From: Onchocerca volvulus
Lineage: Eukaryota; Nematoda; Chromadorea; Rhabditida; Onchocercidae
Direction: 5' to 3'
Assembly (NCBI GenBank): GCA_000499405.2
Contig: HG738137.1
Coordinates: 17,320,581 to 17,384,580 of the forward strand
DNA length: 64,000 bases
Of the stretch, positions 53,243 to 63,650 are shown one piece after another (within the stretch, counting starts at the first letter, position 1; each line of letters opens with the position of its first letter). The notes under the pieces are model-generated. The model was not told the DNA's origin, did no database searches, and saw only the letters and a program-made list of their open reading frames with translations. The position numbers and the translations under genes are program-made.

Positions 53243-53618
53243 TTAAAAGGAAAAAATAGGAACCTTTCCAGAATAACGAGTTATAGCATCAACAAGACTT
53301 CGATGTGAAACACCTTTCTGCAGCAATCCCACGCAAATCAATAGCTGGGATGATGTCAGAGGAACATGAAGCAAAAGGGCTAAACTTTCGATCACTGAAA
53401 ATTGGTAAGCAATTTTGCTTTTGGTAAGGTTTTTTTTCTTTTTTTTCAAATTTTCACTTAGAAAAAGTTTCATTAACAAAAATAAGCACAAAAAAATAAC
53501 ATAAATGCATCCATAATCAACCAAACGTTATAAGTTTTGCTGAAATGAATGACTTACATTCGATAGTTTCGTCCGACAACTGAATATTCTCTTTCAACCC
53601 AGACTGCTGGAAACTCAT
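53243..53618 (-). CDS. MZT1: Mitotic-spindle organizing protein 1 (MOZART1)
   Basis: Small helical protein that binds the N-terminal part of gamma-tubulin complex proteins and is needed to recruit gamma-tubulin complexes to microtubule-organising centres. Two exons, 53618-53558 and 53394-53243, give 70 residues (human 82). The core ESLALLLHVPLTSSQLLICV followed by GLLQKGVSHRSLVDAITRY matches the family pattern of a hydrophobic helix, a turn with L..CV.L...G, and a final helix. The start is preceded at 10 bases by a TTTTTCAAG acceptor-like site (53629). I end it by reading straight on after SGK to VPIFSF and a stop; a further intron is possible there. It lies 197 bases upstream of SGF29 on the same strand. 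Confidence 0.88.
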
Positions 53619-54694
53619 GAAAACCACCCTTGAAAAATCTTTCAGTTAAAAAGTTGAAACATAAAACATTTTATATAACGAATCGAAAATATTTTCCCGA
53701 AATTTTTCACAATTTATTATTATTTTAAATAATCGAACATAAAATTCTTGTCATTAAGATTAGAATTCTCTTCAACTGAAAGATACGAATCCTATATCTT
53801 TGTGATTGATGATTTTATCTTTCCTACTGTTTACAGAATACCCTATTTCATAAGCCACTCGAATGTATTCTCTGATTCGTAATAATAAATCAGCTAGTAT
53901 CTTTTTTTTTTTTCATTCAATTTATTCCAATATTTTCGTAATTTTTTCCCTAATCCGTTTGTTATCGTGGTACAAACTTAGAAACTGTCGATTCTCAGAG
54001 AATTCCGATGACATAAAACTGAGACAAAATGCTTACATAATAATCAAACTCTTTAAACTTCCCTTTTTCCTTCTTTTCTTCAGTATTTTTCCTGTTGGAT
54101 TTAACATAACATGACATCAACCATCAACAGTGCTTTAGAAAATTGCATTTAAATACGGCATCATTTAAATACCATAAAAATGTTAAAAGACATAAACTTT
54201 TCGAAATTTTTGGATTTTCTTGTGTGATGACAGATGTTTAGGCAATAAAATGAAACGATTTTTTTTTAAATAAAGAGCAAGAATTTTCGCACCAGCCATG
54301 GTGATGACAACTTCAAATTGCTCCAAAATAAAAATCCTGATATTTCGATTCAAAGTGGGAGAATAAGCCAGGAATATCAAGTGTGTGGAAAACACTTCTG
54401 CGTTTGAACTAAGTTAACCAAGTAATGAAAGAATTGAACGGAACTACTTTAATAACAAAATTTGAAAAAACTTTCATCTCGAAAAAACAACAATGAAACC
54501 AGGGCAATATACAAGAGGTAATTAGCTGTACACTTAATATTAACAAATCTAATCAGTGCTTAGATCTCAGAGAACAATTTGACGTTGACAAAGTACACTT
54601 CATTGAGAAAGTTCATTTGCAATCGGAAAAAACTAAACGAAATTATTCTAAACTTATTACTGTTTTCCCACTTTTGATCAAAAATGTATCCCAT
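53619..54694. other. Spacer between TSEN54 and MZT1
   Basis: About 1.1 kb, A+T-rich. On the minus strand an ATG at about 54300 in good context (CACCATGG) opens 38 or so codons with a basic end; I cannot tie it to a family. The rest looks like 3' UTR of TSEN54 and leader of MZT1. Confidence 0.45.
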
Positions 54695-55660
54695 TTATAG
54701 ACAAACTGTTTGGTGGTCGATATTATAAAATATAACGGCAGCTTGTTGAACGACAGCTATCAACAATCTCCCGTCAGGAATCTTTGAACTTAACCAATGT
54801 AAATCAGAAACGGATGGAAATGGAAAACGAATGTCCACAACCAACAATCGGTATATTGGTTTTGGCGAAAGGTTACGACAAAAAGTACTATCTCCCACAT
54901 ATATATCATAATCAATGGGTAAGTGAAATGTATCTGTGATATTCTCTGCAGGATTCAATTTTAATATCTTTGCTCGTTCCTTCCGATAATCCGACCACGT
55001 GGGAACACAACTAGAAAACTGATCGAATCTTGGCCAATAATGAGGTCTCAGAAATTCTTTGAAATTCCTTCGTCCTTCATTATACCTATCCCAACTAACT
55101 GATTCAATGTTTGACGTAGGGAAATCATCCGGTATACCAAATACTTCCACCAATTTTGGATTCCGGCGAAAATTCGTCATTGTTAGTTTCATCGATTTGA
55201 TAGTGGGGAACTGATCTAGAAGATTGACAGGAAAGAGAGATTTCGGCTCATGCTCCCATCGCTTATCATTTTTATCATCTACAGAAATTCCGAAAGCCTT
55301 ATAAGGTACAACAACATAGCCAGCACGTTTCAAGTACGAATAAACGAAAAATTTTTCCGGTGTAATTAGAAATGTTCCAAGTAATCGATAGCATTCCTGT
55401 ACAGATAACTGTTTTCCACGACGAAAAACAACAGCTAAGCCAGTTTCGACCATCCAAACTACTTCTTCTACAAAAAAGTAATGGCCATTTCTCTGCCTGA
55501 TGCCCATCTTCATTTCACAAGCATTTCGTAGCTGAAGCGCTTTGAAAACTTTTCCCTCAGCGTTATACTCGATCAGCGTTAACTTCTGGCTGCTTCGTGC
55601 ACTGTTCGATGCATATTTCAAATGGGAATTCATAGTACCAGGTTTTGCTTTATATTCCAT
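54695..55660 (-). CDS. TSEN54: tRNA-splicing endonuclease subunit Sen54
   Basis: Structural subunit of the heterotetrameric tRNA splicing endonuclease that cuts introns out of precursor tRNAs. The frame is uninterrupted for 321 residues; the human protein is 526, the difference being a shorter middle region. N-terminal Sen54 domain: QRNGHYFFVEEVVWMVETGL, GKQLSVQECYRLL and the conserved FFVYSYLKRAGYVVVPYKAF (about residues 70-120). C-terminal domain: IDYDIYVGDSTFCRNLSPKP, then RLLVVDIRFPFPSVSDLHWL and GRLLIAVVQQAAVIFYNI, the beta-fold found in Sen54 proteins. No nuclease active-site triad is expected in this subunit. An acceptor site ends at 55670, ten bases before the ATG. It is the first gene of a four-gene minus-strand run and the only one with no intron. 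Confidence 0.9.
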   Translation of the reverse strand: MEYKAKPGTMNSHLKYASNSARSSQKLTLIEYNAEGKVFKALQLRNACEMKMGIRQRNGHYFFVEEVVWMVETGLAVVFRRGKQLSVQECYRLLGTFLITPEKFFVYSYLKRAGYVVVPYKAFGISVDDKNDKRWEHEPKSLFPVNLLDQFPTIKSMKLTMTNFRRNPKLVEVFGIPDDFPTSNIESVSWDRYNEGRRNFKEFLRPHYWPRFDQFSSCVPTWSDYRKERAKILKLNPAENITDTFHLPIDYDIYVGDSTFCRNLSPKPIYRLLVVDIRFPFPSVSDLHWLSSKIPDGRLLIAVVQQAAVIFYNIDHQTVCL

Positions 55661-55669
55661 CAGAATCCT

Positions 55670-55676
55670 CTATAAT
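55670..55676 (-). other. Candidate trans-splice acceptor before TSEN54
   Basis: The minus strand reads TGTATTATAG ending at 55670, just before AGGATTCTG and the TSEN54 ATG. No upstream coding exon in the correct phase is evident, so a spliced leader is the simplest reading. Confidence 0.4.
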
Positions 55677-57196
55677 ACACAGAAATTTTGGCAAGAAAAT
55701 TTCATGACTATTATCCATATGCTTGATTTTTTTTTTTTTTTTTGTCCGTTTTCATATGCAATTACTCACTTAATCTTACCAATTCATTGTCAAGGTTGAA
55801 AAAAAAAAATGTTATTATCTTGAAACAGTCCTTCATTAATCTCTTTTGGTCGACATCATTAGTGAATTTGGTTAACTTCATTATCAGGATTTTCAATGTC
55901 TGATACTGCTATACGGAGAATAAACAATTTATTAATTTTTCATTATTTCAATTAAGCTAATAATACTAGCAAATTCCAATATCGAGATCCAAGAATTCCT
56001 AAGTTTGTTTAAATAAATATATTCCAAAATTTCTGAAATACCAAATAATTTCAGAAATTTAGTGTAATGTTTCCGTTGTTGGTGCGTGAAAATGCTTAAA
56101 AGTCTATGATTATGTTCTCTTAAAATAGTCATCTATTCTAATTTATCTTTAATTAGATTATCGATGGAATATGTTTTAATATGTTCTAAATATCCAAACC
56201 AAAATTAAAAAAAATATATATAAATCTAATAAAAAAAGCTAACCGCAAATGTCTAATCTTTATTACCGATATCATTTGAAACTTCTCACCAATATATTTT
56301 TAATTCAGTTCGACTTCATTTTATCCCAATAAATTCCTAAATAATCATTCAAATAAGGGACATATTATAAGTTATTGTCCTAAAATATTTTCAGTACAAA
56401 AAATGTCCTAAATATTTTCAGGACAGAAAATTGAAACACCTTCTTTTCATTCACACTTTTGCATGTATTCACTTTCATTCACTGCTACAATTATTTTTTT
56501 TGATGTTTTCGCAACTACACCTCTTTGTTTTCCGTCGCTTTTACAACAACAACATCTAAAATCATAAAACTATATCATCTCAAAGATTCTGCCAAAATCT
56601 GTGTGCTTTCCAAAATGTGGCCAAGTATCATATTTTAGAAATTAATTGGAGTAGAAAAAAAACGACAAGCTGTCTCATTTTCTTGGTAATTATTTTATAG
56701 ATTTTTACAATCTGAATATCTCAAACCACAAAATTCAAAAATCATCGGTTAATCTCCAGCTCCGACTCTCATACGATATCTTCCCTCAAAACCGACTTAC
56801 TCAAAACTATTCCAAAATATCCCAAAACTCCACTTCTTCCCGCATTGGTATGATCTTCGACATCTTAATTCCGGATTTCGGCGTCATGAAATGGTCTGAA
56901 AACGGATCATTTCGAAGGTATATTATGAAAAAACGAAATGTCAAAAAGCTAGGAACATTAAAGAGTTAGATTTTGATATGACTTGAACGATTAAGAATCA
57001 TATTTTCGTGATTCTAAACGTTCTCATAATTTCAAATATATTTTTCGTTCAATAAAAAGTTGAAGAGCATAGTTCCATGAAATTACACAGGATGATAAAG
57101 AATTACATTTTCATGATTTTAGACGATCTTGTGATTCTAAGTGTACTTCATTTAATAACAAGCTATAGTGCTGTTGATATTTCAGATTTATATTAA
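55677..57196. other. Spacer upstream of TSEN54
   Basis: Divergent intergenic DNA between TSEN54 (minus) and the arginine-rich gene (plus). A diverged direct duplication lies at about 56993-57059 and 57098-57162 (period 105; AAGAATCATATTTTCGTGAT against AAGAATTACATTTTCATGAT). No coding exon is seen. Confidence 0.5.
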
Positions 57197-57430
57197 ATAC
57201 TAGCTGGGCTGGACAAGTTTCGCATGACCGGTCCAGCTAGTCCGGAAATTCTTAAACACGCGCCTATTCGAATGCAACGTTGCATCAAAATTTCAAATCA
57301 ATCGGTGAAAAACTTGAAACATTGTGTTAAAATGAACAATGCAAAAAATAGATGTGGTCAAAAAACTCAGTCCCGCTCATTTATTTCTACCTTTCGCAAG
57401 TATGAACAGGTAAAAAAAGAGTAATATTTA
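57197..57430 (+). repeat. Dispersed repeat, copy 2
   Basis: Starts with ACTAGCTGGGCTGGACAAG and CCGGTCCAGCTAGT, which form a short inverted repeat (57199-57207 and 57233-57241). It continues with ACACGCGCCTATTCGAATGC and CAAAATTTCAAATCAATCGG. The same motif order occurs in opposite orientation at 2521-2750. The 66-codon frame across it is not protein-like. Confidence 0.75.
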
Positions 57431-57447
57431 CATAATAAAAACATTCG

Positions 57448-57555
57448 CCTATTCAAATGCAATGTTGTTTCAAAATTTCAAATCAATTTTGGTTGAAGAA
57501 CTTGAAACGTTGTATGGCAAATAACAATGAACATTTACATTTTTATTTATAGAGT
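57448..57555 (+). repeat. Dispersed repeat, copy 3 (3' part only)
   Basis: A second, truncated copy directly after copy 2: CGCCTATTCAAATGCAATG, then CAAAATTTCAAATCAAT and AATGAACATTTACATTTTTA. The final part matches the end of the copy at 2521-2560 better than it matches copy 2. Confidence 0.75.
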
Positions 57556-57812
57556 TAGATAGTGCCATAAGAATGACACGTCAAAATATTTGCCTGCCTT
57601 CAGAATGACATGTCGAGATAACTTTTTCTGCGTTTTATGCAAATTATTTGAAAAGTATTGTTTGAAAGATATGTTTCATTTATAAATGAAATAATTATTA
57701 AGAAATTTATTTTTATCCAATGTTAACTGACTGATTGTATCGTTCTTTTACTAATTCATTTTTTTTTTTCTTCTTTTTCCAAAGCTACACGAAAAGTGTA
57801 GTTAGTCATAAC

Positions 57813-58640
57813 ATGACGGATGTAGCAGATGTCTATTACATCGGAAATTTAATTCTTAATGGTATGGGTGATGGACAATCGTCACAAATGTTAAGCTTAG
57901 TACCGATGGTAATAATATAATTAAATTTGTTAAATAATGTTATAAAATTGAAGTTGAAGGAAACTTCTAAAATTGAATCCTTATCGATTAAAATCTTTTC
58001 TTTTGGTTAATTACTTATTTTGATGCATTCATTTTCAACCTTTCTAGCAGTATAACTAATATTTTCATTTGAAATATCCATTTTTCTCTCTCATTAAAAG
58101 CTAAACATCGTTTGTATTATTTCATTGAAAGTTCTGTTTTCAAATTTTAATTTTAAGGCCTTTTTTTTCAAGCCTCAAAGAGTAATAGCACCTAATTATG
58201 CACGTATGCGAATTAGACGAGTTGAAATTGTGCGGAATTTCGTTGCTCGGCAAATTGAAGCGAACCGAGAAAATACAATTACTCGAAGATTTATACTATT
58301 ACGAAGAAATGAAAATGAATCGAATGATCATTCTCAGAGTGCACAACGACAACATCGCAGTCGAAGTCAACAACGTCTACGTAGAAATGACGTGGAATTA
58401 CGTGGAACTGAAGAAGGTTCGAGAAGAATATTTGGTGTTGTTAGAAGAAATTCCATTGCAGGTTCCAGAATAGGATCCAGAAGACGGATCAGAGTTAGGG
58501 TCAGGTCACTGCCACCAAATGCATCAGTTTTGCACACTGCAGCTGCATCTCAATCTATTGTCACAAATGAAAATAATGTTGAAAATTTGAGGTACTTATG
58601 TGAATTTGAATTTATACTTGAATTTAAAGACTGCAAGTAA
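57813..58640 (+). CDS. Unrecognised arginine-rich protein
   Basis: I do not recognise this gene. Proposed exons 57813-57908 and 58173-58640 give about 187 residues. The first 32 residues (MTDVADVYYIGNLILNGMGD...) are neutral. The second exon is very basic: RMRIRRVEIVRNFVARQIE, then a Ser/Gln/Arg stretch with HRSRSQQRLRR and GSRIGSRRRIRVRVRS. This is the composition of an RNA-binding or nuclear protein, but no domain is visible. The 3' end is uncertain: a GT at 58593 could splice to a TTTTTCAG acceptor near 58749 and stop almost at once. A second frame (58198-58473) is also open across the same DNA. An acceptor-like TTTTCCAAAG lies just upstream of the start at 57785. Confidence 0.55.
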
Positions 58641-59372
58641 TTATAGACACTGGAAAGTTTTAAAAATTAAAATAAGATAATAAAATCATATTGCACTAAT
58701 TAAAATCGTATTGTTAGTCATTGAAATTCAGGATGAAATATTTTTCAGAGAATGAAAATGATGTTTTTAATAGCAAAACAAAATCAAATTTTGCCACAAT
58801 AAAAATTGGTGAAGAAATTTGGTACATCATTGCCAACTGAATGATTTCACAATCGAATATGAACCTTTATCATTTGAATATTCATTTCTATTCTATTTTC
58901 ATAGTTAAAAGCAAACAAATATGGTAATTAATAAAGCAATAAAGTGAATGAATTATTCTATGCAGTTACAGCAAAAATAAAATTTGAAAAAACAAATGTG
59001 AACATGAATAAATAAGCCACTTAACAGAAATGTGTGTCATCCCAAATAAACTAATTATTGAAGAGATTTTAGTCATTTTTCATATCCTTTTAAAAATGAC
59101 TCAATTATTATCGTAAATTTTTCGTATTTTAGCATCCTTGTCCTCGATGATATATGGCCCGGTTAAAATTGAATCGAAAATAAATAATAATTATTTGCTT
59201 TCATTTATTTCCATTTAATTTGCATAAACAAATTTTCGTCTTAAGTTTTATGCAAGGAAATTCGCACGTTTCAGTATTATTTATTATATAAGTATTGTAA
59301 AAACTAGAATGAATCATTCGGTTCAGTTGTAACTTATCAGAAGTAGTTTAGTTGTTCAATAGCTGTGATAAG
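58641..59372. other. Spacer with promoter of the PDZ gene
   Basis: A+T-rich. A TATATAAG at 59285-59292 is a candidate TATA box about 90 bases before the PDZ gene start, and an ACTTATCAG site ending at 59340 could be its trans-splice acceptor. No coding exon is seen apart from the possible short last exon noted for the upstream gene. Confidence 0.5.
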
Positions 59373-60869
59373 ATGGCGAAGGAAATGTCAGTTGCGATAC
59401 CGATGGAAGAAGGCGACCCTCTTGGAGCAGTTCCCAATGATAAACTTACTATTGTTAAGGTTCAACCGGGAACACTTGCAGATGGACATCTTAAGGTTTT
59501 TGAAAGCTTTATCAATAAATGATTCGCTTTTAATGATTGAACAGAAATTTATCAACAAAAGATTTCACATGCCAAGTAATAATTAATATTTTTTGATTGG
59601 TACTTGCAAAGATGTTTATCTTTGCTATTTCAGGTTGGTGATCAAGTGCTGAAATTAAACGATACGGTTATTCAAAATTGCGATCATTTCTTTCAGTTAC
59701 TTCGTTTTGCGCCACCATGCGCCACCATAACATTAGTGAGAGATGAGAAAAAAGCAGCTGAACTTGAAGCTAAAGTTCACATACCTCCGGAACGGGCTAA
59801 ATTAATCACGCGACGTGATGGATACATATATTTTGTGCGTTTATATTTTTTGTAATGATTATATTTTAATGAATTGTAAAAGTCTATTGAAATTATTTTT
59901 TTGAAAAATATTTTGAAAAAAAAAAAAATCGAAGCATTCAGAATAAAAATAAAATATTGCATGAAAATTCAGAAATTCAAAAATTTTTATTCGACAACTC
60001 GGAATCAGAGATTTCGCGCTCATGTTCATAAGTGATCACGTTTTCTAAAAAATACTACTGGATCTGGATTACGAATTGCAACTTTGAGCAATCCTATAGG
60101 TTGATTGAATTAAAGGTAGCTCGAATTGACTGGAAACCTGGAGGTCCAAAACTTGGTCTTGGCATCAAACATTACCAGAATCGTGTGCTAGTATCTCGAT
60201 GCGATCCGGATTCATTGGCATCGCAACAACTACAAGTTGGGGATCATTTGATCGATATCGATGGTCATCCGGTCACTGATAAAGATGTTTGTCGTGAGCT
60301 TCTCCTGAAAAGTCTTCAGACACACCGTTTTGTTACAACCGTTGTGGAACGTCCGGAAACGATGGAAGCCAGACATTGGGTACAAAGTGCGCTTAAAGCC
60401 TCAGCCGCTCAGGCTCCATCAGTTGCGATGAACAGCGATGTGCGTGCGATTGCAGCTCGAGAACGACAAAAATTACAAAAAGCTATTCCGGTAGGTTTGC
60501 ATCATAAAAGACAAGAAAGTTTCAGAATCTCAAATTTCTTCAATTCCTTCACACACATAGACGTGCCATTAAAAATTAAAATGTGTTTACACTACGTATG
60601 CTAATTTTATCATTAAATTTTAAACATTTTTTGAAAGCAAAAAAATGAATTTTTTTGAAAAAAAAAACGCCAAAATATCTAAAATTTTTCTAAAAAATTT
60701 TTAAAATATATGATGAAATTAATTAGTAAATTTATTTCAGCCAAAGAAAAGTTGTTTACGAAAAAGTAATACAATGGGAAAACGAGTAAAAATCATCGAA
60801 GGTAAAGCAACGGAATACATAATTGCTAGTGATAACGAAGGTAAAAGTCTTCGTCCTGTTCGCAAATAA
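59373..60869 (+). CDS. Two-PDZ-domain adaptor protein
   Basis: Small scaffold-type protein. Exons 59373-59495, 59634-59834, 60116-60490 and 60741-60869 give 275 residues. PDZ1 (about 15-80) contains NDKLTIVKVQPGTLADGHLK, VGDQVLKLNDTVIQN and ATITLVRDE; its peptide-binding loop (PLGAV) is atypical. PDZ2 (about 118-195) has the canonical loop KLGLGI followed by NRVLVSRCDPDSLAS, LQVGDHLIDIDGHPVTDKDV and FVTTVVERPE. The C-terminal tail (VKIIEGKATEYIIASDNEG) shows no domain. PDZ domains bind C-termini of partner proteins; partners here are unknown. The join between exons 2 and 3 has an alternative (donor near 59851, acceptor 60100) that would add residues. AATAAA follows the stop by eight bases. 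Confidence 0.85.
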
Positions 60870-60876
60870 TTTCATA

Positions 60877-60882
60877 AATAAA
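60877..60882 (+). terminator. Poly(A) signal of the PDZ gene
   Basis: AATAAA lies eight bases after the PDZ gene stop codon (60867-60869), in the right place for a very short 3' UTR. Confidence 0.5.
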
Positions 60883-60931
60883 ATGATCCAGATGCCGATA
60901 AGATGGAACGCTCTCTACTAAAAAATAAACT

Positions 60932-61110
60932 TCAAATTTTGTATTAAATTCTGTAATGATTATACTTAAAGATTCTGTATTAAATTCTATTTAATTTGAC
61001 AATGGCACTTAAGAATTTTATATTAAATTCTATTTAATATAACAATCGGGTTAGGAATTTTGTACTGAATTTTATTAATATGACATTACATTTAAGGATT
61101 CTGGAATTTT
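60932..61110. repeat. 42-base tandem repeat, about 4 units
   Basis: Units begin near 60932, 60968, 61011, 61053 and 61094 with AAGATTCTGTATTAAATTC-like sequence, period 42-43 except for a shorter first unit. They are A+T-rich and diverged, lying behind the PDZ gene. Confidence 0.65.
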
Positions 61111-61257
61111 TCTTCTTTTTTTTTTTGAACAAGAAAGAAAAACAATTCCATGCGTATAGTCGACTGAATAAGAAATCAAAAAATGTCGGTTCCTGATGAT
61201 GGCTTTTTTTTTTTTTTTCAAAATCCCTTGCTGCATATTATATCTATCGTTACGGAT

Positions 61258-61717
61258 GAACAAAATGTCACATAAAAGGCAGACAACCTATTTAAGATGC
61301 AAAATGAGACTTGATAGTTTAAATTTTGCTGCATTTATGAGCCGATTGTTGACATCTATTGACGGGCGATTCAATGTTGATATCACAAAACTTTCAACAT
61401 CCGATAAAATTACAACTAGACATTTTCCTTTCAACGAATCTTTTTTTTTTAGAAGATATTCGGAGCAAAGATTACAATTAGCTAGCTCAATGATGAATCT
61501 TAAATTTTCAACTTTTCTGAATCAACAATTAATGAATGCTTCAATTGACATTCTTTTCAATTTAAAAATTGCAACACATGCATGGCTTCTAGTTATGTAT
61601 AGTTGGAATAGTAAGCATGAGAAATTTGACGTGAAAAAAGCGTTAAAAATTTTCAAATTAAGTTTTAATAATTATTTACTACATATAGAATTATGGAAGA
61701 ATATGAGGAATGAATAG
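61258..61717 (+). CDS. Orphan open reading frame
   Basis: Uninterrupted frame of 152 codons from the ATG at 61259 (the frame is open further upstream through a T run). The product would be basic and hydrophobic, with no recognised domain: MNKMSHKRQTTYLRCKMRLD, LNFAAFMSRLLTSIDGRFNV, later YSEQRLQLASSMMNLKFS. The amino-acid mix is more varied than in other chance frames in this window, which argues for a real gene or terminal exon. I see no upstream acceptor or homology to confirm it. Its 3' end faces the end of the minus-strand gene at 61830. Confidence 0.3.
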
Positions 61718-61829
61718 AAAAATGATTTGAAAACTTTTTTTTGAAAATTTTGAAAACTTATTTATTAATAAAAAAAGATATATTAAAGCTAATTCAATAT
61801 AATTTTTGACAATATAATTGCGATAAAGC

Positions 61830-63650
61830 TTAATCATTTATTAAAAGTGACATGGCATAACTGTAACAGTGACATCGGTCGTGACACCGATCGTGACACC
61901 GATCGCTTCGACGGCTAAATGACGTACTTCTACTTTGGGTAGGCGTAATTATTGGTCTAGCGGTTGATGTACTGCTACTGCTTCTAGGTATATTTAGATG
62001 ATGCATAAACTGATCGTGTCCGTAAGGCCACGCAGTATTTGTTCCACCAGAATTTATCTGTAAAATTGCAAAATTCATCTAAATTAATTTCGGTTTTTTT
62101 TATAATATATTTAGCTATTCAATCGATAATAATAAGTTAGGAATAGAACTTTGCAAATCAGCGAATATCTTAATTTGGCATAGCAAAGAGTAATCAATAA
62201 TCAATTTCACTGATCGAAAAAGAGCTATCAATAAGATCCGAAAAATTAATAATGTCGTCATTCAAAGAATCATATTTCGATGTGGAATCTTTGTGCAAAT
62301 AATTTCTTGATAAATTAGAAACCTCATTCCAACGTTTTCGTATTTCATTGAAAGCCATATGTATCCGAAGTTTCTGAATTTCTTCTTCACGCTGGCGCTT
62401 ACATACACATGGTCGTAAATACTACAAATATTTGTTTTAATTAAAATTTAGATGACAAACAAATTACCGCCTTAGTAAGGCTTCTGGAAAATGTTGAGAT
62501 TCTGAAATTTATGAACTTTCAAGGCTTCGTTGTGACTAGAAGGAAGGCCTGCATTAAAATTGATGACCTTATTTTCTTCAATATGCATAGACTTCTTGTC
62601 ACCGATGATAATTGTCATATTACGACGATTCTGAATCTCCGGCACAATGCGTATCTCCAAAGTCATCGGTTTCCACAATTGCTTCATGAAAAAGTGTGCT
62701 AGTGCTGAATCAACCATCTAAAATTCAAAAATTAAAGTAAATGCAAGTTCAAATTAAAATTCTCATAAATCTAATTCCACCAACTTCAGGTATAACTGCC
62801 AAATCAGTATCATATGCACTTCGTAGCTTGTAAAAACTATCTGCTGAATCTTGCTGCATCTATGAACAACCAGAAAACACCTTCTACAAAACAAACAAAC
62901 TGAGTATGAACTGAAATTGATAGCTTTTATAGAATAAAATTTGTGAAAGTAAATTGGCAAGAAAAATTTTAATATTTTCTTGAAAACATAATTCAGTCAA
63001 AATTTTCCCCAATTTTTTTCAGCAAATCAAAAAATCGGATCTTCAAAAATTGCAGAGATGCATAAAAGAAAAAACATAAATCAAAATTTCTTCAAGAAAA
63101 ATGACCTCTGTTCTTCCTTCAGGTGCTTCAATCTTGCAAAATTTGTCTGCAACATAATACGAATCTATTTTAGGATTTATCAGATTTATCAGTTCATGAA
63201 GCTAGTGAAAACGAACGCCATGAAGATCATTATTCATATAAAGTATTAAATTAAATTTTATGAACTGGATGTGTAATTTCAATAATTTTGAATCGAACAA
63301 AACGGATATCAATTTATTGTTAATTTTGGAATTATTATTTATGTTATGCATTTAGTGATCAAATATTGGTAATATTGGAATTAAACTGTTGATTCATTTA
63401 AAACATCTTATTTTTTTGAAAATTTGTTTAAAAATCAAGAAGAAAAAATGGCATGTTTACACAGTTATAACCGTGAAATGTTTGAATTATGGCGAAAGTA
63501 TGACAAATAAACTGGTTATATTATTTTAAAATGTTATTTTGCGGTTCCCAATACTTCAAAAACAGATGAATTTCGTCTTGTAATAAATGATAGGCATCCT
63601 TCAGGTTTACTTAATTTACCTCTTCTAATTATAGATTTTATTGATTCCAT
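61830..63650 (-). CDS. Unrecognised multi-exon gene
   Basis: I do not recognise the family. Exons 63650-63555, 63201-63106, 62859-62785, 62717-62517 and 62421-62323 all join in phase 0. They encode MESIKSIIRRGKLSKPEG..., LHELINLINPKIDSYYVADK, FCKIEAPEGRTEMQQD, FYKLRSAYDTDLAVIPEMVD, SALAHFFMKQLWKPMTLEIR, IVPEIQNRRNMTIIIGDKK and LRPCVCKRQREEEIQKLRIH. The conserved-looking, evenly composed sequence suggests a real, probably intracellular protein. Two ends are possible: a splice to 62057-61830 (264 residues, Ser/Thr-rich tail with three DRCH units) or reading through to a stop at 62194 (231 residues, acidic tail). The donor at 62516 is weak. Confidence 0.6.

Noticed and set aside
57224..57424. 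66-codon frame in the repeat
   Set aside because: It runs through dispersed-repeat copy 2 and the matching copy at 2521-2750 does not keep the frame.
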